Source: Sharpea azabuensis DSM 18934 (GTDB lineage Bacteria; Bacillota_I; Bacilli_A; Erysipelotrichales; Coprobacillaceae). From it: 48,570 bases of DNA. Within the stretch, counting starts at the first letter, position 1, and each line of letters begins with the position of its first letter. Shown here piece by piece: positions 25,244-35,476 of this stretch. The stretch spans positions 1 to 48,570 of the forward strand of contig NZ_JNKU01000015.1 of the NCBI RefSeq assembly GCF_000702165.1, written 5' to 3'. The position numbers and the translations under genes were made by a program. The notes under the pieces are model-generated. The model worked only from the letters and a program-made list of their open reading frames with translations, did no database searches and was not told the DNA's origin.

Positions 25244-26346
25244 TGAAAAAAGTATTAGTTTTTGGTATGACTAATAACCCAGGTGGTATGGAAAGTGTAA
25301 TCATGAATTACTATAGACATATAGATCGTAATAAGGTTCAGTTTGAATTTTTGTGTAATACGGAAACAGTTGCATACTCCGATGAAATAGAACAAATGGG
25401 TGGAATCATTCATAAGATTACTGCTCGATCAGTAAATCCTACAAAATACAAAAAGGATCTGAAAGTTTTTTTTGAAGAGAATTCAAGCAAATATTGCGCA
25501 TTGTGGTTCAATACATGCTCTCTTTCCAATATTGATTATTTAAAATATGCAAAAAAATATAACATACCAAAACGCATTATTCATTGTCATAATGCAGCTA
25601 ATGGTGGGGACGGATTATTAAGAAGTATATTACACAAGTTTCATCGAAGATACTTAAATAAGTATGTTACAGATTATTGGACATGCAGTGAGGACGCAAA
25701 TAAATGGTTCTTTGGTAAAGAAGGAGATAAATTAATTAACTATCGACTCATATATAATGCTATTGATTTGAATCATTTTGCACCGAATGAAAAAATAAGA
25801 GATCAATATAGAAAAAAGCTAGGAATAAAAACAAATGAAATCTTAGTTGGACATGATGGACGACTTCATTACCAAAAAAATCAAGAATATTTAATAAGAG
25901 TATTTGAAAAGCTTAATAGGAAATTTCCAGGGAAATATAAACTTTTATTAATTGGTAAGGGTGATGATGAAGAAAAGCTTAGAGGACTTGTTAATGAAAA
26001 GAACTTAAATAATGAAGTTATATTCCAAGGTTTAGTAAATAATATGAACGATTATCTACAAGCAATGGATATATTTGCATTCCCATCAAGATTCGAAGGT
26101 TTAAGTATTGCTTTATTAGAAGCCCAGGCAAATGGATTACCTTGTGTTATTTCAAATAAAATTTCAAATGCATCTAAAGTAAATGAGAATGTAGTTATGT
26201 TACCAATTGATGATGATGCAATTGACTTGTGGGTAAATCAAATAGATATTTATAGTAATGTTGGAAAAAAAGTGGATATTGAACAATTTGAAGCAAAGCA
26301 TTTTGATATTAATAATGAAGCTAAAGTTTTGCAAGAATTGTTTTAA
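25243..26346 (+). CDS. Glycosyltransferase family 4 (EpsF/CapM-like)
   Basis: 367 residues, GT-B fold. The N-terminus (MTNNPGGMESVIMNYYRHID) is characteristic of EpsF-type enzymes of Gram-positive exopolysaccharide loci. The C-terminal half has HYQKNQEYLI, LIGKGDDEEKL and the donor-binding FPSRFEGLSIALLEAQ with the EX7E pair. It is a retaining transferase of the cytoplasmic face. It overlaps the previous gene by one base. Confidence 0.92.
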   Translation: MKKVLVFGMTNNPGGMESVIMNYYRHIDRNKVQFEFLCNTETVAYSDEIEQMGGIIHKITARSVNPTKYKKDLKVFFEENSSKYCALWFNTCSLSNIDYLKYAKKYNIPKRIIHCHNAANGGDGLLRSILHKFHRRYLNKYVTDYWTCSEDANKWFFGKEGDKLINYRLIYNAIDLNHFAPNEKIRDQYRKKLGIKTNEILVGHDGRLHYQKNQEYLIRVFEKLNRKFPGKYKLLLIGKGDDEEKLRGLVNEKNLNNEVIFQGLVNNMNDYLQAMDIFAFPSRFEGLSIALLEAQANGLPCVISNKISNASKVNENVVMLPIDDDAIDLWVNQIDIYSNVGKKVDIEQFEAKHFDINNEAKVLQELF

Positions 26347-26358
26347 GGAGATTACAAA

Positions 26359-27414
26359 ATGGAAAAATATCAAATTTTTGAAACATTGGATGGTGGATTC
26401 CATGCAGGCACAAAAGCAAATGGAGACATAGCAGATATTGCTGAAAGATTAGGATATGAAAAAGTCATTATAAGACAAGTAAACCAAAAAGATAGTAAAA
26501 TTGCTAAACTACAAAGACAATTAGTTTGGAAGAAAGATTTCAATGGGGCTTTCGATAAGATAGAAAATAATTCAATTGTTCTTCTTCAGAATCCTTTTCA
26601 TCATAATCAGTTAACAAGAAATAGAATTTTGAAAAAACTTAAAACTCAGAAAAATGTAAAATATATATGTATAATACATGATGTCGAGAAATTGAGAGCT
26701 TTTCGATATAACGATTACTATAAGAATGAGTTTGACTTTATGCTTGAAATTGGTGACGTATTTATTGTTCATAATGAAAAAATGCTCAAATACTTTGAGT
26801 CTTTAGGAGTAGAAAGCAGTAAACTTATAAATCTCGAAATCTTCGATTACTTAGATGAGAATATCGATGAGGATAAGAAAATATCATTTGAAAAGAGCAT
26901 AACAGTAGCGGGAAATTTAGATACAACTAAATGTGGCTATATTGGTGAATTGGGAAATTTAGGAATTAAAGTTAATCTATTTGGCCCAAATTTCGATGAA
27001 CAAATGAAAAATAATAATAATAATAATATTACTTATTTTGGATCCTTTCCACCTAACGATATTCCGTCACATTTAAATAAGGGCTTTGGTTTAGTATGGG
27101 ATGGTACAAGTATTAATGGATGCCAAGGACAATCAGGACAATATTTAAAATATAATAATCCACATAAGTTATCTTTATATCTTTCATCTGGCTTACCAGT
27201 CGTAATTTGGAAAGATGCAGCAGAAGCGAAATATGTGATGGATAAAAAAGTTGGAATTGCTGTAGGCTCTTTAATGGAATTGAAATCTATATTTGACGAT
27301 ATGGATGAAAACAGTTACTATGAACTGTGTGAAAATGTCAAGTTTATTTCTAAGAAATTGAGAAAAGGACATTTTGCGACTAAAGCAATTAAAGAGGCAG
27401 AAGCACTATTATAA
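26359..27414 (+). CDS. Galactofuranosyltransferase-like glycosyltransferase
   Basis: 351 residues. The layout resembles WbbI-type beta-1,6-galactofuranosyltransferases. The N-terminus has NGDIADIAERLGY; IIHDVEKLR is followed by an IVHNEKM segment; the C-terminal half has GYIGELGNLGIKVNLFGP, FGLVWDG and HKLSLYLSSGLPVV. With glf in the same locus, UDP-Galf is the plausible donor. Six consecutive AAT codons (about 27010-27027) encode an Asn run. It follows the GT4 gene by 12 bases and is part of the same unit. Family identification is from pattern memory and is fairly, not fully, sure. Confidence 0.75.
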   Translation: MEKYQIFETLDGGFHAGTKANGDIADIAERLGYEKVIIRQVNQKDSKIAKLQRQLVWKKDFNGAFDKIENNSIVLLQNPFHHNQLTRNRILKKLKTQKNVKYICIIHDVEKLRAFRYNDYYKNEFDFMLEIGDVFIVHNEKMLKYFESLGVESSKLINLEIFDYLDENIDEDKKISFEKSITVAGNLDTTKCGYIGELGNLGIKVNLFGPNFDEQMKNNNNNNITYFGSFPPNDIPSHLNKGFGLVWDGTSINGCQGQSGQYLKYNNPHKLSLYLSSGLPVVIWKDAAEAKYVMDKKVGIAVGSLMELKSIFDDMDENSYYELCENVKFISKKLRKGHFATKAIKEAEALL

Positions 27415-27425
27415 AAGGAGGTAGT

Positions 27426-28817
27426 ATGCTTTATCTTTTATTTTTAATAACGCTTATATTTTTAATACTCAATTATAAGATTACAAAAAAGGATTTATTG
27501 CATCCCTCTGTTATTTTTTGTTTCATGTTTTTTCTATATTCATTATTATGTGTGCTAAACAGAAAACATTTTGCAATAAGCCTTCACTCACCGACAATAA
27601 TTGTAATTACAGTTGGCTTGATTATATTTTCAAGTATGACATATATTTTCTTTAGTAAGACCAATAATGAAATAAATATAGAAAATAATGCAAAAAAAAT
27701 TGAAATCCCAAATAATTATGTTGTTGCGTTAATCGTCTTTCAAATACTAACAATTTTCTTCTTTATTGTATATTTAACAGATCTTTCAACAGCATATGAT
27801 ATGAAAGCTAGGTCTTTGTCAGAGATGATTTCTTTGTTTGATACAATGACCAAGTTTTGGATTCCAATATTCAATAAGTTAGCTGTCCCAGTTCCTATGT
27901 TGTATAGAATTGGGAATCCATTGACTACGGTAGGCGCATACATAATGCTTTATGTAATGATTCATAATTTTGTGATTGATAGAAAAATAAATCTTTTACA
28001 TTTAATAAGTGTATTATTATTATGTGTTCTTATTGTTCTAAATGGATCTAGAAGTCCTTTGTTTAGAGTTATCACAATGGCTATAGTCTTATATTATATT
28101 TTTGCCTATAAATCTGGTCAACTTAAAATTGGGAATAGAAAAAACTTATATAAATTTGCTGTTTTAGGTGTTGTAATAGTATTGTTGTTTATTGGAATGT
28201 TATTTGTTATGGGACGTTCTGACAAGATGGGGGATTTACCTTCATACCTATTTATTTATATTGGTGCTCCTATTGTCAATTTGGATACATGGATAGTAAA
28301 TGCTACACCACACTTTATTGGTGGTTTCACACATATATTTGGAGAACAAACGTTCCGAACATTTTATACTTATATCGAAAGAATCTTGCCTGTATCAGGA
28401 TTAGCAAAAGGGACAATTGATTATTTCACATTTAGCTCAAATGGTATTGAAATTGGGAATGTGTATACGATGTATTATAAATACATTTATGATTTTGGAT
28501 ATATTGGAATTATCCCTTTAACTGCAATTATGGCATTTTATTATATTAAAACATATAGTACTATTCAAAATGATAAGACAATTTTAGGCCGTTTTAGTTT
28601 AAAACTATTCATTTTTGCTTATCTATTCAATGATCTTATGATGAGTACATTTTCAACTCGATTCTATGAGACAGCAATGGATGGACCGTTTATTAAACTA
28701 TTGATAGTTACTGCACTTGTTAAAGTATTCTATTTCGATTTTAACAAGGTAAAAGCCTGGGCAGAAAAACCAATTTATATTAAAAGAAAAGTAAAAGAGG
28801 TAGATTATGAAAAATAA
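27426..28817 (+). CDS. wzy: Wzy-type repeat-unit polymerase
   Basis: 463 residues, about 11 membrane segments with one longer outside loop (about 275-335, containing GAPIVNLDTWI and a Phe/Tyr-rich stretch). The pattern of an oligosaccharide repeat unit polymerase is clear, though Wzy proteins share little sequence. It joins flipped repeat units en bloc on the outer face. The AAAGGAGG ribosome binding site overlaps the previous stop. The last 11 bases overlap the start of the Wzz-like gene, so polymerase and length regulator are made together. Confidence 0.82.
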   Translation: MLYLLFLITLIFLILNYKITKKDLLHPSVIFCFMFFLYSLLCVLNRKHFAISLHSPTIIVITVGLIIFSSMTYIFFSKTNNEINIENNAKKIEIPNNYVVALIVFQILTIFFFIVYLTDLSTAYDMKARSLSEMISLFDTMTKFWIPIFNKLAVPVPMLYRIGNPLTTVGAYIMLYVMIHNFVIDRKINLLHLISVLLLCVLIVLNGSRSPLFRVITMAIVLYYIFAYKSGQLKIGNRKNLYKFAVLGVVIVLLFIGMLFVMGRSDKMGDLPSYLFIYIGAPIVNLDTWIVNATPHFIGGFTHIFGEQTFRTFYTYIERILPVSGLAKGTIDYFTFSSNGIEIGNVYTMYYKYIYDFGYIGIIPLTAIMAFYYIKTYSTIQNDKTILGRFSLKLFIFAYLFNDLMMSTFSTRFYETAMDGPFIKLLIVTALVKVFYFDFNKVKAWAEKPIYIKRKVKEVDYEK

Positions 28818-29400
28818 GAATGTATTTGAAGTTAGTCCAATTGAATTATTTAAATATATAGTGCATAAAATCTGGTTAGTTGCGATAGTTACATTAATTT
28901 TTGCAAGTATTGGATTTTTAAAGTTTGAAAAAACATCTGATGAAAGTTATACTGCCAATGTAATTCTTTATATTGTTCCAAAGGAAACAAATGAAGATAC
29001 ATCTTATGATGGTCAGATTGTAGATGAATCAATTCAGATTATTACTGGTAATGTTTTTGCAAAACAAATTCATGCAAATGACAAGTCAATAAATGCTAAA
29101 AAATTAACAAAATCCTTAACAGTAACTAAAATAGATAATACGAAGATGTTTAATCTTGTAGTAAGTACTGATTCAAAAAAAGAAAGTAAAAAATATATGA
29201 ATGCAGTAATCGCACACTATACAAATGAAATGATGTCAAAGTATCATGCAGAAAGAATTGATGTTGTTAATTCTGAAAATGAAAAAGTTATTGAACCAGC
29301 AAACAATAAAAAGACATTAATTAAATATACAGGCTTAGGCTTTGTACTAGGTTTAATATTAGTAATCATCTTATATATCATTAATAAGATAAAAGCTTAA
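28807..29400 (+). CDS. Wzz/CpsC-like polysaccharide co-polymerase
   Basis: 197 residues. Two membrane segments (about 20-38 and 172-192) flank an extracellular domain, the plan of Gram-positive CapA/CpsC/YveK proteins that set chain length. It lacks the cytoplasmic kinase, and no BY-kinase (CpsD) or phosphatase (CpsB) gene is present in this locus, which is unusual for Gram-positive Wzy systems. It overlaps the polymerase by 11 bases, in keeping with direct cooperation. Either the kinase is elsewhere in the genome or length control works without one. Confidence 0.82.
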   Translation: MKNKNVFEVSPIELFKYIVHKIWLVAIVTLIFASIGFLKFEKTSDESYTANVILYIVPKETNEDTSYDGQIVDESIQIITGNVFAKQIHANDKSINAKKLTKSLTVTKIDNTKMFNLVVSTDSKKESKKYMNAVIAHYTNEMMSKYHAERIDVVNSENEKVIEPANNKKTLIKYTGLGFVLGLILVIILYIINKIKA

Positions 29401-29460
29401 CATCTCAATAACCAAATTAGCAGTTAGATTCATAAAACTGTTTGGAAGAAGGTCAAATAT

Positions 29461-31389
29461 ATGAATTATTGCAAAGCTATATTGTTTATAATTGGATATT
29501 TAACAATAATCTATATCATAGGAACAGCAATAGGTGCAAAATACAGTGCACCTAGAAGATTTATTTATGGTTATTTACTAAATACATTTATTGTTTCAGC
29601 TGCTGGCATCTTTACACAAATGTTTGCAATTAATTGGTATATTTACTACTATTTTGTTTTAATTGTTGATTTGTTGATGCTTATTGCATCGATTTATAAA
29701 ATACGTAGAGATGGCATTATATTATTCGATGGTGGTTTTCGTAGTTTTGTTTCAAATTATTGGTTTCTCATTCTAGTTGCCCTTATTGCCACTAGTTTAG
29801 TTGCAATCTATAATTTTGAACTTTGGGATAATAATACTACTGATGATGCTTATTATTTAGCAAGGATGGCGTATTACCCATATATAAAGAATCCGTATTC
29901 TATCGATCCAACTACAGGGTTCCCATCTGTACATAAAATAATTGATTTACGAAATTTTACGAGCTTTGAAATTGAAGCATCTGTATATATCTACTTCTTA
30001 AAAATATATTCAACGTTATTTGCCCGTGGAGTAATGTCTTTTATTAACTACTTTATTTTCTCAGTAAGTATATATGCCTTTGTTGAAAAAGTAATAGAAG
30101 TATCTGGATTAGAAGTTCGTCGCCAAAATATTCAATACTATTCCATTATCATGCTGTTACTTTGTTTTGAAACAGCTCAATTAGCAATCCATGGAATAAT
30201 TGATATTCGAGATGGTTGGATGATAAACCATGCCATGTATTTTGGCGCTTCACTTATTCGTTCAGTTGGCTTTATTTGGTTATTAATCCCTGTTTTAGAG
30301 TTTGAAGAAGATAAGAAAAAATCAATTCTATTATTTGTGATTATGGCATTTGTTCTGCTGGCCAAATCTACTGTTGTTATTCCTATTATAGCTGTTGTCG
30401 GTATTGTTGGTCTTGCATATCATCTAATATTAATGAAAGATAAACGTATACTGATTTATGTAGTTCTATTAATTTTATTTAGTTTTTTATTAGGAAACAA
30501 CTGGCAAAATAGTTTAACTAATTATACTGATGGGGTTTATTATAATCATCTATACGATAATCTCAAATCACCAATTATTATTATATTTGAAGTTTGCATA
30601 TTATTTATTGCTTTCATAAGAAGAAAGAAATATTTGAAAACAAATATTCTTTTTGCTTTAATTTGCATAATGTTTATAATACCTCCATTGAATAATATAA
30701 TTGAAAAAACATCGGTGTATGCATTTGTTGATAAGCGTGCTGTTTCTGCTTTTACAATGCTTATTGTTTTATATGCTTGTATTTTAGTATTAAATGAAGT
30801 GTTTATATATATTACAAGTATTTTCAAAAATGTTTTAGTTAGAAATATTGGTTTTACCCTATTATCTATAATAATTGCTTTATCATCAGCCTTGACAGTT
30901 GATAAATCACTCAACAATATTAAACAAGATTTAATTGTATTTAAGAATAATCGCTATTTGGCACCATCATTTATAATTGACTTAGCTGATGACTTGAATG
31001 ATATAAGTAAGCAAACACAAAAACAATTAACCATTCTTACACCACAATTTGTTTCAGCCCAGCAAGATTATCATCAAAGATGGTATAATCGAAAAAAAGA
31101 GATCCCTAATATTGCGTTGGCTGGTTCAATAAGACAATTTGCACCAACAGTTCGTGTTCCATTTGCAAGAAATGGTGATGACACTTTGTTTGAAAAATAT
31201 AGTGCATTTCTTTTCTATCCAAATAAAAAGAATTTTAATACCTTTATACATGTACAAAGAAAATCAGAAGTGAATTGTATTGTTATGTGGAATAAAAAGG
31301 GAGATAGATTATTAAAAGATAGTGGTTTTAAACGTTATAAAAATAAAGTATCTTCGCAGTATTGTATCTTGTATATCTATTATAAATAG
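29461..31389 (+). CDS. Large multi-spanning membrane protein (DUF6077-like)
   Basis: 642 residues, about 12 membrane segments in the first 480, then a soluble C-terminal part of about 150. The first large loop has NTTDDAYYLARM followed by a proline-rich stretch, in the position where GT-C transferases hold their acidic catalytic residues. Similar proteins, grouped as DUF6077 in my memory, occur in Firmicutes polysaccharide loci. A role as lipid-linked sugar transferase on the outer face is therefore possible, and would suit the DPM1-like enzyme at 38024. It stands 60 bases after the Wzz-like gene. The function is not established. Confidence 0.6.
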   Translation: MNYCKAILFIIGYLTIIYIIGTAIGAKYSAPRRFIYGYLLNTFIVSAAGIFTQMFAINWYIYYYFVLIVDLLMLIASIYKIRRDGIILFDGGFRSFVSNYWFLILVALIATSLVAIYNFELWDNNTTDDAYYLARMAYYPYIKNPYSIDPTTGFPSVHKIIDLRNFTSFEIEASVYIYFLKIYSTLFARGVMSFINYFIFSVSIYAFVEKVIEVSGLEVRRQNIQYYSIIMLLLCFETAQLAIHGIIDIRDGWMINHAMYFGASLIRSVGFIWLLIPVLEFEEDKKKSILLFVIMAFVLLAKSTVVIPIIAVVGIVGLAYHLILMKDKRILIYVVLLILFSFLLGNNWQNSLTNYTDGVYYNHLYDNLKSPIIIIFEVCILFIAFIRRKKYLKTNILFALICIMFIIPPLNNIIEKTSVYAFVDKRAVSAFTMLIVLYACILVLNEVFIYITSIFKNVLVRNIGFTLLSIIIALSSALTVDKSLNNIKQDLIVFKNNRYLAPSFIIDLADDLNDISKQTQKQLTILTPQFVSAQQDYHQRWYNRKKEIPNIALAGSIRQFAPTVRVPFARNGDDTLFEKYSAFLFYPNKKNFNTFIHVQRKSEVNCIVMWNKKGDRLLKDSGFKRYKNKVSSQYCILYIYYK

Positions 31390-31585
31390 CGCATATTATT
31401 ACGTATATATTGTATATAGCTTTACAAATATAATAAAGTTTCTTGTGAGTTTCTATCTATCAGTTTTATATTATTCTATTAGCATAGCAAAATTAGATAA
31501 ATATAATTCCTTTTGCGCAAGTCAACTCCTGTTTTGATGAACGTGAATAGGTAAAACAATGCATTTAAGAAAGGAATAGCAGAAG
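31390..31585. promoter_or_regulatory. AT-rich gap with weak promoter candidate before the epimerase-like gene
   Basis: TTGTGA (31443-31448) and TTATAT (31466-31471) stand 17 bases apart and could start transcription of the SDR gene at 31586. No terminator is visible after the membrane protein gene. AGAAAGGAATAG gives the ribosome binding site. Confidence 0.35.
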
Positions 31586-32485
31586 ATGAAGAAAGTATTA
31601 ATCATAGGAGGTAATGGATTCATAGGATCCAATCTCTCGAACTGTCTAATTAAGCATAAATATGAAGTTTATTCATTTGATATCCAATTACCAAGATTAA
31701 AAGTTGATGATGTGAACTATATAGTTGGTGATTTCTTTGATGATGAATGTCTTGAAAAAGCTATAACTGGTATGGATGTAATAATTCACTCACTAAGTAC
31801 AGTTAATCCAGGAAATTCTAATGAGAGATTCATGCAAGGTTATTCAAGAGATTTTGTACAGAGTGTAAAGCTATTCGATATGTGTATAAAGAAAAATATT
31901 AAAGTAATATTCTTATCATCAGGCGGTACAGTCTACGGCATACAGGACGAACAGCCAATTAAAGAAACTGCATTGCCAGCACCAATTAATCATTATGGAG
32001 CAGTGAAACTTTGTATTGAAAATGTTATGAGGACTTTTAATATACAACTTCATACAAAAATGTTAATAGCACGTATCTCTAACCCATACGGGCCAGGTCA
32101 AGATTTTCATAAAGGTGTAGGCTTTGTAGATGCATCTTTAAAGAAAACACTTAGAAATGAAACGATTGAAATATGGGGGGATGGAAACGTTGTTAGAGAC
32201 TATATATATATTGAAGATGTATGCGAGATGTTATGTTCACTTATCGAATATGATGGTGATGAAGAAGTCTTTAATTTAAGTAGTAACGAAGGAATGAGTC
32301 TAAATGATATTATTGAGGAAATTAAGTTATTAGGCTTAAACCCCAATGTTGTTTATAAACCCGCAAGAAGTGTTGATGTTCCAAAAGTTATTCTGGATAA
32401 CTCGAAAATTATGAAAGTTCACAGTATGAAAATACGCACCTTTAGAGAAGGATTAAAGTTGTTTTATCATCACTTGGTAAAATAA
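31586..32485 (+). CDS. NAD-dependent epimerase/dehydratase (extended SDR, GalE-like)
   Basis: 299 residues. GGNGFIGS near the N-terminus binds NAD; YGIQDE and the catalytic HYGAVK (YxxxK) lie near 120-145; RISNPYGPGQ and RDYIYIEDV are standard for sugar-nucleotide SDRs. The nearest familiar activity is UDP-glucose 4-epimerase, which would supply UDP-Gal for glf, but at 299 residues it is shorter than GalE (about 330), so another NDP-sugar is possible. It leads the nucleotide-sugar part of the locus, just before the rml genes. Confidence 0.85.
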   Translation: MKKVLIIGGNGFIGSNLSNCLIKHKYEVYSFDIQLPRLKVDDVNYIVGDFFDDECLEKAITGMDVIIHSLSTVNPGNSNERFMQGYSRDFVQSVKLFDMCIKKNIKVIFLSSGGTVYGIQDEQPIKETALPAPINHYGAVKLCIENVMRTFNIQLHTKMLIARISNPYGPGQDFHKGVGFVDASLKKTLRNETIEIWGDGNVVRDYIYIEDVCEMLCSLIEYDGDEEVFNLSSNEGMSLNDIIEEIKLLGLNPNVVYKPARSVDVPKVILDNSKIMKVHSMKIRTFREGLKLFYHHLVK

Positions 32486-32566
32486 TTTTTAGATTATTAG
32501 AGGAAACAATAATTTTAAGTAAAGAATATTGAGTTCCGATAATTATTTATTGTTTTGATTGTATTG

Positions 32567-32592
32567 ACCATGACGTTTCGTCATGGTTTTTA
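32567..32592 (+). terminator. Strong hairpin with T run just upstream of rmlA
   Basis: ACCATGACG (32567-32575) and CGTCATGGT (32579-32587) form a perfect 9-bp stem with a three-base loop and a T-rich tail. It lies only 47 bases before the rmlA start, leaving little room for a new promoter. It may work as a partial terminator or attenuator of the rml genes. Confidence 0.75.
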
Positions 32593-32638
32593 TTATAGTT
32601 GTAATACTTCATGTGAAGAAAGAAGGAGAATAGACGCT

Positions 32639-33517
32639 ATGAAGGGAATTATTCTTGCAGGTGGGTCTGGTACGAGACTTTACCCATTGACAATGGTAAC
32701 GAGTAAACAGCTCTTGCCTATTTATGACAAACCAATGATTTATTATCCATTATCAATCATGATGCAGGCAGGTATTAAAGAGATTCTTATTATTTCTACA
32801 CCAGCTGATACACCAAGATTTGAAGAGCTTTTAGGTGACGGTCATCAGTTTGGTATTCACTTGCAATATAAGGTACAGCCTAGTCCTGATGGCTTAGCTC
32901 AAGCATTCATTCTTGGTGAAGAATTCATCAATGGTGATAGCTGTGCTATGATCCTTGGTGATAATATCTTCCATGGTCATGGCCTTACAAAACGTTTAAG
33001 GGCTGCAGCTAATAGAGAAACAGGAGCTACAGTATTTGGTTATTATGTTGATGATCCTGAGAGATTTGGTATTGTTGAGTTTGATGATGAAGGTAAGGCT
33101 ATTTCTATTGAAGAAAAGCCAGCACATCCTAAATCAAACTACGCTGTTACAGGACTTTACTTTTATGACAAGAACGTTGTAGAATACGCAAAGCAGATCA
33201 AGCCTAGTGCACGTGGTGAACTAGAAATTACTGATTTAAATAATATCTACTTACAAAAAGGTCAATTGAATGTAGAATTATTAGGACAGGGATTTACATG
33301 GCTTGATACAGGCACACATGAAAGCTTAGTTGATGCGACAAACTTCGTTAAGACAGTTGAGCAGCATCAACATCGTAAGATTGCTTGCTTAGAAGAAATT
33401 GGTTATAGAAATGGCTGGATCACTAAGGAAGACTTACTGAAAGCTTATGAACCTTTAAAGAAGAACCAGTATGGTGCTTATTTGAAGGATATTATTGATG
33501 GTAAATATATTGATTAA
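32639..33517 (+). CDS. rmlA: Glucose-1-phosphate thymidylyltransferase
   Basis: 292 residues, the standard size. [13 protein letters not shown] at the N-terminus is the nucleotide-binding signature, followed by [17 protein letters not shown] and the LGDNIFHG and EKPAHPKSN loops. It joins glucose 1-phosphate and dTTP to dTDP-glucose, the first step to dTDP-L-rhamnose. The ATG at 32639 is preceded by AGAAGGAGAA; an earlier in-frame start would run through the terminator hairpin and is rejected. The gene opens an A-B-D-C set. Confidence 0.97.
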   Translation: MKGIILAGGSGTRLYPLTMVTSKQLLPIYDKPMIYYPLSIMMQAGIKEILIISTPADTPRFEELLGDGHQFGIHLQYKVQPSPDGLAQAFILGEEFINGDSCAMILGDNIFHGHGLTKRLRAAANRETGATVFGYYVDDPERFGIVEFDDEGKAISIEEKPAHPKSNYAVTGLYFYDKNVVEYAKQIKPSARGELEITDLNNIYLQKGQLNVELLGQGFTWLDTGTHESLVDATNFVKTVEQHQHRKIACLEEIGYRNGWITKEDLLKAYEPLKKNQYGAYLKDIIDGKYID

Positions 33518-33530
33518 GAGGAGAAATAAA

Positions 33531-34562
33531 ATGAAAATTATTGTTACTGGTGGAGCTGGATTTATTGGATCTAACTTTGTATTCCATATGCTTAAAGAAC
33601 ATCCTGATTATGATATTATCTGTCTTGATAAGTTAACTTATGCAGGTAACTTATCAACACTTGCATCAGTTATGGATAACCCACACTTCAAGTTTGTAAA
33701 GCTAGATATCTGTGATAGAGAAGGCGTATATAAGCTATTTGAAGAAGAACATCCAGATATCGTTGTAAACTTTGCAGCTGAATCACATGTTGATAGAAGT
33801 ATTGAAAACCCAGAAATCTTCTTACAGACAAACATTATTGGTACGGCTACATTAATGGATGCATGTAGAAAATATGGCATTAAGAGATATCATCAGGTAT
33901 CTACTGATGAAGTCTATGGTGATCTTCCATTAGATCGTCCTGACTTGTTCTTTACAGAAAACACACCAATTCATACATCAAGCCCATATTCATCATCTAA
34001 GGCTGGTGCTGACTTATTAGTACTTGCATATCATAGAACATATGGCCTTCCTGTTACTATTTCTAGATGTTCTAATAACTATGGACCATATCACTTCCCA
34101 GAAAAGCTTATTCCATTAATGATCATCAACGCATTACATGACAAACCATTACCAGTCTATGGTGAAGGTAAGAATGTACGTGACTGGTTATATGTTGAAG
34201 ATCATTGTAAGGCTATTGACTTAATCATTCATAAGGGTAAAGTTGGTGAAGTTTATAATGTTGGTGGTCATAACGAAAAGACAAATATTGAAATCGTTAA
34301 GATTATCTGTAAGGAATTAGGTAAACCTGAATCACTTATTACACATGTAGAAGATAGAAAGGGTCATGATATGAGATATGCGATTGATCCTACAAAGATT
34401 CATAATGAATTAGGATGGTTACCAGAAACTAAGTTTGAAGATGGTATTAAGAAGACTATTCAGTGGTACTTAGATAATAAGGAATGGTGGGAAAATATTA
34501 TTTCAGGTGATTATCAGAATTACTATCAAGAAATGTACGGACATAGAAAGGAAGTCAAGTAA
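33531..34562 (+). CDS. rmlB: dTDP-glucose 4,6-dehydratase
   Basis: 343 residues. TGGAGFIGS binds NAD; STDEVYG carries the Thr-Asp-Glu catalytic trio; YSSSKAGAD provides Yxxx[18 protein letters not shown] is the substrate-binding stretch. It converts dTDP-glucose to the 4-keto-6-deoxy intermediate of rhamnose synthesis. AAGAGGAGAAATAAA precedes the ATG, which lies 13 bases after the rmlA stop. Its last base starts the ATG of rmlD, so translation is coupled. Confidence 0.97.
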   Translation: MKIIVTGGAGFIGSNFVFHMLKEHPDYDIICLDKLTYAGNLSTLASVMDNPHFKFVKLDICDREGVYKLFEEEHPDIVVNFAAESHVDRSIENPEIFLQTNIIGTATLMDACRKYGIKRYHQVSTDEVYGDLPLDRPDLFFTENTPIHTSSPYSSSKAGADLLVLAYHRTYGLPVTISRCSNNYGPYHFPEKLIPLMIINALHDKPLPVYGEGKNVRDWLYVEDHCKAIDLIIHKGKVGEVYNVGGHNEKTNIEIVKIICKELGKPESLITHVEDRKGHDMRYAIDPTKIHNELGWLPETKFEDGIKKTIQWYLDNKEWWENIISGDYQNYYQEMYGHRKEVK

Positions 34563-35476
34563 TGAAAGTATTTGTTACTGGTGTTGCTGGCCAGCTAGGT
34601 CATGATGTCATGAATGAGCTGTCTAAAAGAGGCTATGAGGGTGTAGGAACTGACTTAGCACCTGAATATTCTGGTGTTCAGGACAACAGTCCTGTTACCA
34701 AGATGCCTTATGTTTCACTGGACATTACTGATGCATCTGCTGTAGAAGCAACAATTAAAGAAGTCAATCCCGATGTCATCATTCATTGTGCTGCCTGGAC
34801 TGCAGTAGATATGGCTGAAGATGATGACAAGGTAGAAAAGGTAAGAGCTATTAATGCTGGTGGTACACAAAATATTGCCAACATTGCAAAAGAACTAGAT
34901 GCAAAGATGGTTTATATCTCAACTGACTATGTCTTTGATGGACAAGGTGAACAACCATGGGAACCAGATTGTAAAGATTACAAACCACTCAATGTTTATG
35001 GACAAACAAAATTAGAAGGTGAATTGGCAGTAGCCAATACACTTGATAAGTACTTTATTGTTCGTATTGCATGGGTATTTGGTTTGAATGGCAAGAACTT
35101 CATTAAGACAATGTTGAATGTGGCAAAAACACATGACACAGTCAAGGTTGTCAATGATCAAATTGGTACACCAACATATACATATGATTTAGCTAGATTA
35201 TTAGTAGATATGGTTGAAACTGATAAGTATGGCTATTATCATGCAACTAATGAAGGTGGCTATATTTCTTGGTATGACTTTACTAAGGAAATCTATAGAC
35301 AGGCAGGTCTTGATACTAAGGTGCTTCCTGTGACAACTGCTGAATATGGTCTCTCTAAAGCAGCACGTCCATTCAACAGCAGACTTGATAAGTCTAAGCT
35401 CGTAGAAAATGGCTTTACACCATTACCTACATGGCAGGATGCCCTGTCAAGATACTTAAAAGAAATCAAAGAATAA
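34562..35476 (+). CDS. rmlD: dTDP-4-dehydrorhamnose reductase
   Basis: 304 residues. VTGVAGQLGHDV is the nucleotide-binding start of RmlD, STDYVFDG and VYGQTKLEGE (YxxxK) follow, and RPFNSRLD near the C-terminus is the typical substrate loop. It catalyses the NADPH-dependent last step to dTDP-L-rhamnose. It overlaps rmlB by one base and precedes rmlC, giving the order A-B-D-C rather than the more frequent A-C-B-D. Confidence 0.96.
   Translation: MKVFVTGVAGQLGHDVMNELSKRGYEGVGTDLAPEYSGVQDNSPVTKMPYVSLDITDASAVEATIKEVNPDVIIHCAAWTAVDMAEDDDKVEKVRAINAGGTQNIANIAKELDAKMVYISTDYVFDGQGEQPWEPDCKDYKPLNVYGQTKLEGELAVANTLDKYFIVRIAWVFGLNGKNFIKTMLNVAKTHDTVKVVNDQIGTPTYTYDLARLLVDMVETDKYGYYHATNEGGYISWYDFTKEIYRQAGLDTKVLPVTTAEYGLSKAARPFNSRLDKSKLVENGFTPLPTWQDALSRYLKEIKE

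Noticed and set aside
30546-30917. Minus-strand open frame of 123 codons
   Set aside because: It is opposite the large membrane protein gene, which has the better composition, start and context.
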